Shown: positions 1 to 5,697 of the stretch, one piece after another
Layout: each line of letters opens with the position of its first letter
Numbering within the stretch: the first letter of the stretch is position 1
Assembly (NCBI GenBank): GCA_022703115.1
Contig: JAKLEK010000102.1
Coordinates: 1 to 5,697 of the forward strand
DNA length: 5,697 nt
Reading direction: 5' to 3'
Source: Elusimicrobiota bacterium
GTDB lineage: Bacteria > Elusimicrobiota > Elusimicrobia > Elusimicrobiales > UBA9959
The notes under the pieces: generated by a model
Told to the model about the DNA's origin: nothing
The model's database searches: none
What the model saw: only the letters and a program-made list of their open reading frames with translations
Position numbers and translations under genes: made by a program

Positions 1-749
1 TCGTTTTCAAGGACGCCCAGAACGACACCCTAAAACAGCGCGCCCAGGTAGAAGAATTCATCAACTCAGGAGTGAACCTCCTCATCGTCTCGCCTAAAGA
101 GGCCGCGCCGCTGACCCCGCCTATAGCCGAAGCCTATAAGAAAGGCATTCCCGTGATAGTCCTCGACCGCCGCGTCCTCGGCGACGACTACACGATGTTC
201 ATCGGCGCCGACAATAAACGCATCGGCCAGGCCGCCGGCAAATGGATAGTCGACCGCCTCGGCGGAAAAGGCAGCGTGGTGGAGCTCAAAGGTCTCATGA
301 CCTCCACCCCCGGCCAGGACCGCAACTCCGGCTTCAGACAGGGCATCAAAGGAAGCGGCCTGAAAATAATATTCGAAGCCGACATGAAATGGCTCGAACC
401 GGACGCCAGAAAAGAAATGGAATCGGCCCTCGCCGTGCATTCCAAAATAGACCTGGTTTACGCCCACAACGATCCCGGCGCCCACGGCGCTTATCTGGCC
501 GCCAAGGCGGCCGGCCGGGAAAAGAACATAATGTTCGTCGGCATAGACGGGCTTCCCCAGGAAGGGCAGGCTTACGTGAAACAGGGCCTGCTGGCGGCCA
601 GTTTCGAATACCCGACCGGCGGCAAGGAGGCCGTGGATAACGCCGTCAGGATCCTGAACGGGGAGAAAGGCCTCCCGAAGGAACTCACCCTCGACTCGCG
701 CGTGTTCACCCGGGAGAACGTGGACAAGGGCGGGGAGTGGCTGAAGTGA
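1..749 (+). CDS. ABC sugar transporter, periplasmic substrate-binding protein (5' partial)
   Basis: This is the C-terminal 248 residues of a type I periplasmic sugar-binding protein (RbsB/YtfQ-like, Peripla_BP_4 family), which captures a sugar outside the inner membrane and delivers it to an ABC permease. The reading frame is open from base 3 with no start, so the signal peptide and roughly the first 50-70 residues lie outside the window. Counting from base 3, visible family motifs are DAQND (4-8), the strand plus ligand Asp in VIVLDRR (51-57), GADN (68-71), QDRNSGF (105-111), VYAHND (152-157) and GIDG (180-183). The Asp, Arg and Asn residues in these motifs are the usual sugar contacts. The pattern resembles E. 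coli YtfQ (galactofuranose) as much as RbsB (ribose). Its stop overlaps the araB start, so a pentose ligand such as arabinose is inferred from context; the sequence alone does not fix it. No permease or ATPase gene follows, so these must be upstream or elsewhere. Confidence 0.9.
   Translation, partial: VFKDAQNDTLKQRAQVEEFINSGVNLLIVSPKEAAPLTPPIAEAYKKGIPVIVLDRRVLGDDYTMFIGADNKRIGQAAGKWIVDRLGGKGSVVELKGLMTSTPGQDRNSGFRQGIKGSGLKIIFEADMKWLEPDARKEMESALAVHSKIDLVYAHNDPGAHGAYLAAKAAGREKNIMFVGIDGLPQEGQAYVKQGLLAASFEYPTGGKEAVDNAVRILNGEKGLPKELTLDSRVFTRENVDKGGEWLK
732..737 (+). promoter_or_regulatory. Ribosome binding site that decides the araB start
   Basis: GGGGAG lies 8 bases before the GTG at 746, inside the end of the upstream gene. 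It supports a start at 746 over the in-frame GTG at 737, which itself overlaps this motif. The weaker AAGGG at 726-730 could serve the 737 start, so that alternative is not excluded. Confidence 0.55.
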
Positions 750-2383
750 AACGCTACGCGCTCGGCCTCGATTTCGGCACCGAATCCGTAAGAGCGCTGA
801 TAGTGGACTGCGCCACCGGAGCGGAGGCCTCGCAGGCCACCGTCCGATATCCGCACGGCGTCATGACCTCCGGCCTCCCGGGGAGCAGGAAGCCGCTGCC
901 GCCGGACTTCGCCCTGCAGCATCCGCAGGATTATCTGGACGCCGCGACGAAGGCCCTGGCGGAGGCGGTAAAAGGCGTTCCCGCCGACAGGATAATAGGA
1001 ATTGGCGTCGACTTCACCGCCTGCACCATGCTGCCGGTGCTGAAGGACGGCACGCCGCTGATGAAGCTGGATAAGTTCGCCGGGAACCCGCACGCCTGGG
1101 TCAAGCTCTGGAAACATCACGCCGCGCAGCCGGAGGCCGACAGGATAAACGAAGCCGCCCGCGCCCGCGGCGAGCGCTTTCTCAAATACTACAGCGGCAT
1201 CATTTCCAGCGAATGGATGCTTCCGAAATGCTGGGAGACGTTCTCCAAGGCCCCGGAGGTGTACGCGGCCGCCGACCTCTTCGTGGAGGCGGGGGACTGG
1301 TTCGTCCAGCAGATGACGGGTGCTTTCTGCCGCAACTCCTGCGCCGCCGGCTACAAAGGCCTGTGGAACGCGGAACTCGGTTTCCCTTCGGCGGAATTCC
1401 TGAAGGCGCTGGACCCGGCCCTGGCCGCTCTGCCGGACAAGTGGCTGAGGAACATCGTGCCTCCGGGCCGTAAGGCCGGCGCGGTAACGCGCGCCTTCGC
1501 CGCCCGAACCGGGCTGAAAGAGGGGACGCCGGTGTCCGCCGCCACCATAGACGCGCACAGCGGCGTGGCGGGGATGGGCGTCTCCAAAGAGGGACCCATG
1601 TCGGTCATTATGGGGACTTCGTCGTGCCATATGTCCCTGTCGCGCGAACTGAAGCTCTTCGAAGGTTACGCCGGCGTCGTAAAGGACGGCATACTGCCCG
1701 GCTATTACGGTTACGAATCCGGACAGTCGGCCGTGGGCGATATCTTCGGCTGGTTCGTGAAGGACTTCCTGCGGATCGAGGCCGCGGACCCGTTCGCCGA
1801 CATCTCCAAGCGCGCGGCCGCGCTGGAGCCCGGCGCCGGCGGGGTCGTCGCGCTGGATTGGATGAACGGGAACCGCAGCGTGCTCATGAACGCCAATCTG
1901 AGCGGCGTCCTGCTGGGCTTGACCCTGGGGACGAAGCCGGAAGAGGTCTACCGGGCGCTGGTGGAAGGCACCGCGTTCGGCACCCGGACCATCATAGACG
2001 CCGGCAGGCGCGGCGGCATACCGGCGGATGAGCTCGTGGTCTGCGGCGGCCTCACCAAGGACCCGATGATAATGCAGATCTATGCCGACGTCACCGGGCT
2101 CGAGGTGAAAGTGTCTCCGTCAAATCAGGCCGTAGCGCTGGGCGCCGCCATATTCGGCGCCGCCGCTGCCGGGTCCGCCAACGGCGGCTTCGACGACATG
2201 TCGGAGGCGATAGCCGCCATGACCAGGCCGCCGTCCAGGACCTACAGGCCGAAGAAAAAGGCGAAGGCGGTCTACGATAAGCTGTACGAGGTCTATACCA
2301 GGACCCACGACTTCTTCGGGCGGGAGAACGTCTCGCTCATGAAAAGCCTGCGCGGAATATCCGCAGCTGCGAAGGGGGAATAA
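746..2383 (+). CDS. araB: Ribulokinase (FGGY carbohydrate kinase)
   Basis: This is a cytoplasmic kinase that phosphorylates L-ribulose to L-ribulose 5-phosphate with ATP, the second step of L-arabinose catabolism. AraB enzymes also accept D-ribulose and some pentitols. The 545-residue product matches the usual AraB length (about 560). The N-terminal FGGY domain opens with LDFGTESVRALIVD (8-21), followed by the AraB-typical GIGVDFTACTMLPV (85-98), NPHAWVKLWKHHAAQ (114-128) and ISSEWM (153-158). The catalytic-base motif is IDAHSGV, with Asp269. The C-terminal domain carries MGTSSCHM (289-296), YESGQSAVGDIF (323-334) and the nucleotide-binding CGGLTKDPMIMQIYADV (433-449). The GTG at 746 is chosen because it gives the normal AraB N-terminus (KRYALGLDFGT), has a well-spaced ribosome binding site and makes a GTGA overlap with the upstream stop. 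A GTG at 737 would add three residues. The overlap implies translational coupling to the binding protein, and the isomerase gene follows after 4 bases. Confidence 0.95.
   Translation: MKRYALGLDFGTESVRALIVDCATGAEASQATVRYPHGVMTSGLPGSRKPLPPDFALQHPQDYLDAATKALAEAVKGVPADRIIGIGVDFTACTMLPVLKDGTPLMKLDKFAGNPHAWVKLWKHHAAQPEADRINEAARARGERFLKYYSGIISSEWMLPKCWETFSKAPEVYAAADLFVEAGDWFVQQMTGAFCRNSCAAGYKGLWNAELGFPSAEFLKALDPALAALPDKWLRNIVPPGRKAGAVTRAFAARTGLKEGTPVSAATIDAHSGVAGMGVSKEGPMSVIMGTSSCHMSLSRELKLFEGYAGVVKDGILPGYYGYESGQSAVGDIFGWFVKDFLRIEAADPFADISKRAAALEPGAGGVVALDWMNGNRSVLMNANLSGVLLGLTLGTKPEEVYRALVEGTAFGTRTIIDAGRRGGIPADELVVCGGLTKDPMIMQIYADVTGLEVKVSPSNQAVALGAAIFGAAAAGSANGGFDDMSEAIAAMTRPPSRTYRPKKKAKAVYDKLYEVYTRTHDFFGRENVSLMKSLRGISAAAKGE
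2372..2379 (+). promoter_or_regulatory. Ribosome binding site of the isomerase gene
   Basis: AAGGGGGA lies 8 bases before the ATG at 2388, inside the last codons of araB. A second purine run, AAGGAA (2382-2387), sits directly against the ATG and is too close to be the main site. The placement supports co-translation with araB. Confidence 0.6.
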
Positions 2384-2387
2384 GGAA

Positions 2388-3944
2388 ATGAAAAAAACGG
2401 TTGACATATACATGCCGCTCGACGCCAGGGAGGAGCCGAACAGGGTCGTGTGGCCCGTGGCGACGGAGCAGTTGAAAGAACTGGTGAAAGTGGTCAGGGA
2501 CTGCGGCTGGGAGCCGAACGTCCTCAACGCCGACAAGCCGGTCGCCAGCGTCGCCGAAGGCATACGCGTGATCAAGCGCGCCAAAGGCGAACGCCTGATA
2601 AATTTCATAGCCGGCTGGGCTTATCCGGATTTCTCCGTGACGCCCATGTGGCAGCTGGACCGCTCCATCCCCAAGATGATGATCGGCAGCTCGATACCGG
2701 ACTTCCCGGGCGCGGTGGGGCTCCTGGCCGCCGCGGCCGGCACCGCGCATGTCGGCATGCGGACGAGCCGCCTTTTCATCGAGAAATTCTCCGACCACGA
2801 CGCCTACCGCGGCGCCGTGGAGGCCTTCCTCAAGGACGGGGAGTACGAGGAGAAGCTGCCGAAGACCGTCGCCGTTAAGCCGGACGCGGCCGCGCGCAAA
2901 AAGGCCAAGGCCGTCAGGGAAAGTCTCAAGGGTTCGGTCTACGGCGCGGTCGGCCCCAGGTCCATGCAGATGTGGAACAAGATATCGGAAGCCGACTTCC
3001 TGCGGATATTCGGCATAGCTCGTGAGGGTTTCGACGGCCTGCGCCTGTTGAAACTGGCGGAGAAGGTGTCCGATTCCCGCGCCGCGGCCGCCTTGAACTT
3101 CATAATCGAGAAGGGAATGGACGTAAGGCTGGGCCCAGACCCGGTGAAGCATCTGACGAAGGAAATGGCGCTGTTCCAGATGAAGGTGTACTTCGCCATC
3201 CTTGAGCTCAAACGCCAGTTCGGGCTCGATTTCGCCGGCGTGCAGGACCAGCTTGATTGGATCGAGCATTACCCGACCACGGACCTCACCCTCGGACTGC
3301 TTAACAATAAACTCAGGCCGGAGACCGACGGGGAGACTTTCGTCACCGCCACGGAAGCCGACGACGGCGCCGCGCTCACGATGCAGACGCTGAAGCTCCT
3401 TAGCGGCGGAGATCCGGTGGGGTTCAACGATCTGCGCTACTGGGACCCGCGGCAGGGACTGTACTGGTTCGTTAACTCAGGAGCTCTGGCTCCGTACTTC
3501 GCGCACGGCAGCAACGATTCGCTCAAGGGTTCCTGGTCGGAGAGGCAGACCTACATGTACTTCAAGGAAGGCGGCGGCACCTCCTCGGTCGTGGTCCGGA
3601 AGCCGGGCGTGACCACCTGGGCCCGTTTCTCCTACCGGGACGGCGGCCTGTACCTGTGCGCCGGGCGGGGTTTGACCGACGTGCCGACCGAAGAGCAGTG
3701 GCGGCAGCGTTCAGCCAAGTGCAGCCCGGACTGGCCGCACTGGTACCTGAAACTGTGCGGGAAGATAGAGACCCGCATAAATTCCAACCATCCGATGACC
3801 GTGTGCGGGGATTATCTGGCCGAACTCAAGGCCCTGGCTGAAGAGCTGGGGATCCCGTTCGAGTGCTACGACCACATGACGCCGGACGATCCGCGGATGC
3901 GCGGCGGGGAAACAAAGACCGCGGCGAAGCCGGGCGTCCGCTGA
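2388..3944 (+). CDS. L-fucose isomerase-fold sugar isomerase (probable aldopentose isomerase)
   Basis: This is a 518-residue cytoplasmic aldose-ketose isomerase of the L-fucose isomerase family (FucI, COG2407-like). The family uses a divalent metal, usually Mn2+, to interconvert aldoses and ketoses. The N-terminal substrate-recognition region includes IAGWAYPDFS (74-83). The middle domain includes GPRSMQMW (189-196). The C-terminal half aligns well from memory with E. coli FucI: DFAGVQDQLDWIEHYPTTD (281-299), FVTATEADDG (318-327), FNDLRYWD (346-353), NSGALAPYF (363-371) and YFKEGGGTSS (391-400). The three FucI metal ligands (E. coli Glu337, Asp361, His528) correspond to Glu323, Asp348 and His468. 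It is shorter than FucI (591 residues), and I do not see AraA signature sequence. Coupling to araB suggests it makes ribulose, from L-arabinose or, as FucI enzymes can, from D-arabinose; the substrate is inferred. A perfect terminator hairpin follows, so this is the last gene of the operon. Confidence 0.85.
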   Translation: MKKTVDIYMPLDAREEPNRVVWPVATEQLKELVKVVRDCGWEPNVLNADKPVASVAEGIRVIKRAKGERLINFIAGWAYPDFSVTPMWQLDRSIPKMMIGSSIPDFPGAVGLLAAAAGTAHVGMRTSRLFIEKFSDHDAYRGAVEAFLKDGEYEEKLPKTVAVKPDAAARKKAKAVRESLKGSVYGAVGPRSMQMWNKISEADFLRIFGIAREGFDGLRLLKLAEKVSDSRAAAALNFIIEKGMDVRLGPDPVKHLTKEMALFQMKVYFAILELKRQFGLDFAGVQDQLDWIEHYPTTDLTLGLLNNKLRPETDGETFVTATEADDGAALTMQTLKLLSGGDPVGFNDLRYWDPRQGLYWFVNSGALAPYFAHGSNDSLKGSWSERQTYMYFKEGGGTSSVVVRKPGVTTWARFSYRDGGLYLCAGRGLTDVPTEEQWRQRSAKCSPDWPHWYLKLCGKIETRINSNHPMTVCGDYLAELKALAEELGIPFECYDHMTPDDPRMRGGETKTAAKPGVR

Positions 3945-3972
3945 GGCGCGGCCGCTTGTCTGCGGACGGACA

Positions 3973-4009
3973 GCGGGGCCGGCGTCTAAGGACGCCGGCC
4001 CCGCCTTTT
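3973..4009 (+). terminator. Intrinsic (rho-independent) terminator of the sugar operon
   Basis: A perfect 14-bp inverted repeat has its left arm at 3973-3986 (GCGGGGCCGGCGTC) and right arm at 3991-4004, with the loop TAAG at 3987-3990. It is followed by CTTTTC, with the T run at 4006-4009. It starts 28 bases after the isomerase stop. The stem is very GC-rich, which compensates for the short T tract. It separates the sugar operon from the mltA transcription unit. Confidence 0.93.
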
Positions 4010-4048
4010 CTGAGCGCCGGCAGGTCCTGCGGGGACTTGGTGCCGATG

Positions 4049-4074
4049 TAAAGCCCGCTACGCGAACTGCTTTA
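4049..4074. repeat. Imperfect inverted repeat in the mltA upstream region
   Basis: TAAAGC (4049-4054) pairs with GCTTTA (4069-4074), and an inner CGC (4056-4058) can pair with GCG (4062-4064) around a TAC loop, leaving one unpaired base on the left and four on the right. No T tract follows, so it is not a standard terminator. It could be an operator half-site pair or a weak RNA hairpin; its role is unknown. Confidence 0.4.
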
Positions 4075-4077
4075 GTG

Positions 4078-4089
4078 GGACTTAAGTCC
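4078..4089. promoter_or_regulatory. Perfect 12-bp palindrome, candidate operator
   Basis: GGACTTAAGTCC is a perfect palindrome 24 bases before the candidate -35 box of mltA. The arm GGGACTT also occurs alone at 4032-4038, and GTCCT recurs at 4110-4114 and 4126-4130. The position and symmetry fit a dimeric regulator site, but no regulator gene or known consensus links to it. The assignment as an operator is inference. Confidence 0.4.
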
Positions 4090-4113
4090 TATGTTCGGGT
4101 AGGCCCTTGGTCC

Positions 4114-4141
4114 TTGATTTTAGTCGTCCTTACGGTAAAAT
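4114..4141 (+). promoter_or_regulatory. Candidate sigma-70-type promoter for mltA
   Basis: TTGATT (4114-4119) and TAAAAT (4136-4141) match 4 of 6 bases of the -35 consensus and 5 of 6 of the -10 consensus, with a 16-bp spacer. They lie in the most AT-rich stretch of the window, between a terminator and the next gene. Transcription would begin near 4148, giving a leader of about 68 bases before the ATG at 4216. A weaker overlapping pair, TTACGG (4130-4135) and TATAGC (4152-4157), is an alternative. Confidence 0.5.
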
Positions 4142-4163
4142 ATGTTATTAATATAGCAGTAGC

Positions 4164-4203
4164 GGTCAAAGCAGATTGTAGTCTAGGCACCCAGGTCAAG
4201 CAG
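4164..4203 (+). repeat. Short direct repeat GGTCAA(A)GCAG in the mltA leader
   Basis: GGTCAAAGCAG (4164-4174) recurs with one base deleted as GGTCAAGCAG (4194-4203), starting 30 bases apart. A partial third copy, GGTCGAA, is at 4207-4213, directly before the mltA start codon. The repeats could be protein-binding sites or chance; the copies are too short to be sure. Confidence 0.3.
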
Positions 4204-4215
4204 TCCGGTCGAACT

Positions 4216-5544
4216 ATGAGAGCGCGTTCCCTGCTCGCCGTAATGATGCTGTTCCTGATGCCGCCAGCTACCGGCGGCGCCGCGTCCCAGGAGTCCCTGC
4301 GCGCGGAGGGCGGTATTTCATTCGGCCGTCTGTCTGCGTTCACCGCTTCCCCGGACGTTCCGTACGCGGCCGCGTCGGTCCCGGTCGGGGATGTGCTGGG
4401 CAGCTGTCCCAAGTCCGCGTCCCTGTCTCTGGAGGAAGCTTATCAGGAACGTTCCGGTCTCAAGGACGTGTCCGAGGTCTCTTCCGGCGTAATTCCGTTG
4501 CCGGTGGACGATCTGGATAAGGCCGGGCTTCTCGCCGCGCTTCGGAACAATCTTTCCTATTGGCAGGGGAAGCCGGATTCTTTCAAGGTTTCTATAGGCA
4601 AAGACTCTTTTTCCTCGTCCTGGATGAGCAGGACAACGCAGCAACTGATAGACCTGTTCTCGTCCGATATGTCTCCGGCGGCGCTCCGTTCGGCGCTGGA
4701 GTCGCGCTTCCGCATTTACCGCTCGGTCGCCGACGATGGGACCGGGAAAGTCGTTATAACGGGGTACTACGAGGCGGAAATAAAGGCCGTCAGGACGCCG
4801 GACGCGGTTAACCGGTTCCCGATATATCTCAGGCCGGCGGACCTGATAAAGACCACTCCGGATATGGGCGTGGATTTCGATTACGGCAGGCGGGACGAGA
4901 GCGGCGTTTTGGTCAGGCATTATCCGAGGGAGGAGATCTCCGGAGGGGCTCTGGACGGAAAGGGGCTGGAGCTGGCGTGGTCGGAGCATCCGGCCTGGAT
5001 AATGCTGCTGCAGATACAGGGGTCCGGGGTGCTTCGTTTTCCGGACGGGGATTCGATGAAGGTCGGTTTCAACGGCGCCAACGGCTGGCCTTTCAAGAGC
5101 GTCCAGAAGATACTCACCGATTGCGGGGAAGTCGCGCCGATGTCGTTCAAGAAGTTCATAGATTATCTGACCACGCAGGGGGACCGGGAGAGCCGTCTGG
5201 TGGACCTTAATCCCAGGTACGTTTACTTCCAGTCGCGGCCCAAGGATTCGCCGGCGTATGGGGCGATGGGTGTGGGGCTGGTCCCGGGGCGTTCGATAGC
5301 CGTGGACCCGGCGCCGATACCGCTGGGGGTGACGGCGCTGCTGAGTTCCAGGCGGCCGGTGGCCGCGTCCGACGGTTCGCTTTCTTTCAGGGATTTCACG
5401 CGTTTCGTGGTAGCGCAGGATACCGGCGCGGCTATAAGAGGGCCCGGCAGGATAGATCTGTTCTGGGGCGGTGGAGATACGGCCTTTACCGAAGCCTCCT
5501 CCATGAAAGCCCCCGGCGACCTCTACATCTTCGTGGCGAAATAA
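4216..5544 (+). CDS. mltA: Membrane-bound lytic murein transglycosylase A family (MltA domain plus 3D domain)
   Basis: This enzyme cleaves the MurNAc-GlcNAc bond of peptidoglycan, leaving 1,6-anhydro-MurNAc ends, and acts in the periplasm in wall turnover. The 442-residue product has a signal peptide (MRAR, hydrophobic core LLAVMMLFLM, probable cleavage after GAA near residue 23). About 155 residues of unrecognised sequence follow. The MltA domain carries ITGYYEAEIKA (181-191), YPREEI (236-241), LLQIQGSG (264-271), VGFNGANGWPFKS (283-295) and NPRYVYFQ (332-339). The C-terminal 3D domain carries GVGLVPGRSIAVDP (352-365) and QDTGAAIRGPGRIDLFWG (401-418). Asp402 and Asp414 correspond to conserved MltA aspartates; Asp414 best matches the E. 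coli catalytic Asp308. Unlike E. coli MltA there is no lipobox, so it may be soluble or held by an uncleaved signal. The ATG at 4216 is chosen for its signal peptide although no clear Shine-Dalgarno precedes it. A GTG at 4075 would add 47 residues across the AT-rich promoter region. Family is firm; start is less sure. Confidence 0.92.
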   Translation: MRARSLLAVMMLFLMPPATGGAASQESLRAEGGISFGRLSAFTASPDVPYAAASVPVGDVLGSCPKSASLSLEEAYQERSGLKDVSEVSSGVIPLPVDDLDKAGLLAALRNNLSYWQGKPDSFKVSIGKDSFSSSWMSRTTQQLIDLFSSDMSPAALRSALESRFRIYRSVADDGTGKVVITGYYEAEIKAVRTPDAVNRFPIYLRPADLIKTTPDMGVDFDYGRRDESGVLVRHYPREEISGGALDGKGLELAWSEHPAWIMLLQIQGSGVLRFPDGDSMKVGFNGANGWPFKSVQKILTDCGEVAPMSFKKFIDYLTTQGDRESRLVDLNPRYVYFQSRPKDSPAYGAMGVGLVPGRSIAVDPAPIPLGVTALLSSRRPVAASDGSLSFRDFTRFVVAQDTGAAIRGPGRIDLFWGGGDTAFTEASSMKAPGDLYIFVAK

Positions 5545-5697
5545 TCCTCACTCTCCGTCTCTTCCCGCCCCCCGCCAGTCTCGCTTCCCAGCCCCGGAAC
5601 TGTCATCCCTCGGCTGGTAATCCCGGGTTTGCTGGGCTGCCGGAGGGCACAGGGGTCAAAGGGCACGCTATCGGCCACACCGTGGGGATGGTTAAAA
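5545..5697. other. Non-coding tail downstream of mltA
   Basis: It begins with a pyrimidine-rich stretch (about 5545-5589) directly after the mltA stop. The only inverted repeat I see, CCAGCC (5588-5593) with GGCTGG (5612-5617), has an 18-base loop and no T tract, so it is a poor terminator. No ORF or RNA gene is supported here. Confidence 0.6.

Noticed and set aside
572..1630. A 352-residue open frame on the - strand across the binding protein/araB junction
   Set aside because: It is antisense to two strongly recognisable genes, is rich in Arg, Gly and Ala in the manner of GC-rich shadow frames, and has no family motif.
2337..3269. A 310-residue open frame on the - strand inside the isomerase gene
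   Set aside because: The + strand has clear FucI-family motifs over this span; the antisense product is His- and Arg-rich without a recognisable domain, so it is a shadow of GC-rich coding DNA.
4038..4054. Possible sigma-54 promoter near TTGGTGCCGATGTAAAGC
   Set aside because: The spacing of GG and GC is roughly right, but the match to the -24 and -12 consensus is poor and a better sigma-70-type pair lies downstream.
4036..4110. Possible riboswitch (c-di-GMP GEMM-like) upstream of mltA
   Set aside because: GGGAC and AAGCCC fragments drew attention, but the ordered GEMM consensus elements and paired helices are not present.
4318..4989. A 223-residue open frame on the - strand inside mltA
   Set aside because: It lies opposite the confirmed MltA reading frame, has an Arg- and Pro-rich composition and no supporting start signal.
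5588..5617. Inverted repeat CCAGCC/GGCTGG as the mltA terminator
   Set aside because: The stem has only 6 base pairs, an 18-base loop and no following T tract.
5682..5697. ATG at 5688 after GTGGGG as the start of a next gene
   Set aside because: Only three codons are visible and the G-rich run abuts the ATG, leaving no spacing for a ribosome binding site.

Overview
The window is GC-rich DNA from a bacterium that is very probably Gram-negative and diderm: it encodes an MltA-type lytic transglycosylase with a signal peptide and a periplasmic-type sugar-binding protein. All protein genes lie on the + strand. Despite the high GC content, the genes use many ATA (Ile) and AGG (Arg) codons, which is not the pattern of Pseudomonas- or actinobacterium-like genomes. 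An uncultured phylum-level lineage (for example Elusimicrobiota-like) is possible, but this is a weak guess and no marker gene here settles it.

Region 1 (1-3944) is the end of a pentose-utilisation operon. It holds the C-terminal part of a ribose/galactofuranose-type ABC substrate-binding protein that runs off the left edge. A ribulokinase (AraB) overlaps its stop codon by 4 bases. A 518-residue sugar isomerase of the L-fucose isomerase fold follows after only 4 bases. A strong intrinsic terminator (3973-4009) closes the operon. The likely logic is sugar capture, isomerisation of an aldopentose (L-arabinose is the best guess; D-arabinose is possible) to a ketopentose, and phosphorylation by AraB. 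The transporter permease and ATPase, the 4-epimerase (AraD) and any regulator are not in the window. The isomerase is FucI-like and is not a canonical AraA.

Region 2 (3945-4215) is intergenic. After the terminator come an imperfect hairpin, a perfect 12-bp palindrome, an AT-rich stretch with a plausible sigma-70-type promoter, and short GGTCAA repeats. It probably carries the control region of the next gene.

Region 3 (4216-5544) is one complete gene for an MltA-family membrane-bound lytic murein transglycosylase. It has an unusual unrecognised N-terminal region and no lipobox. It is unrelated in function to the sugar operon and is separated from it by the terminator. The last 153 bases hold no gene I can support.

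I looked for an undescribed system and found none. The points most worth a second look are the AraB plus FucI-type isomerase pairing and the structured mltA upstream region.
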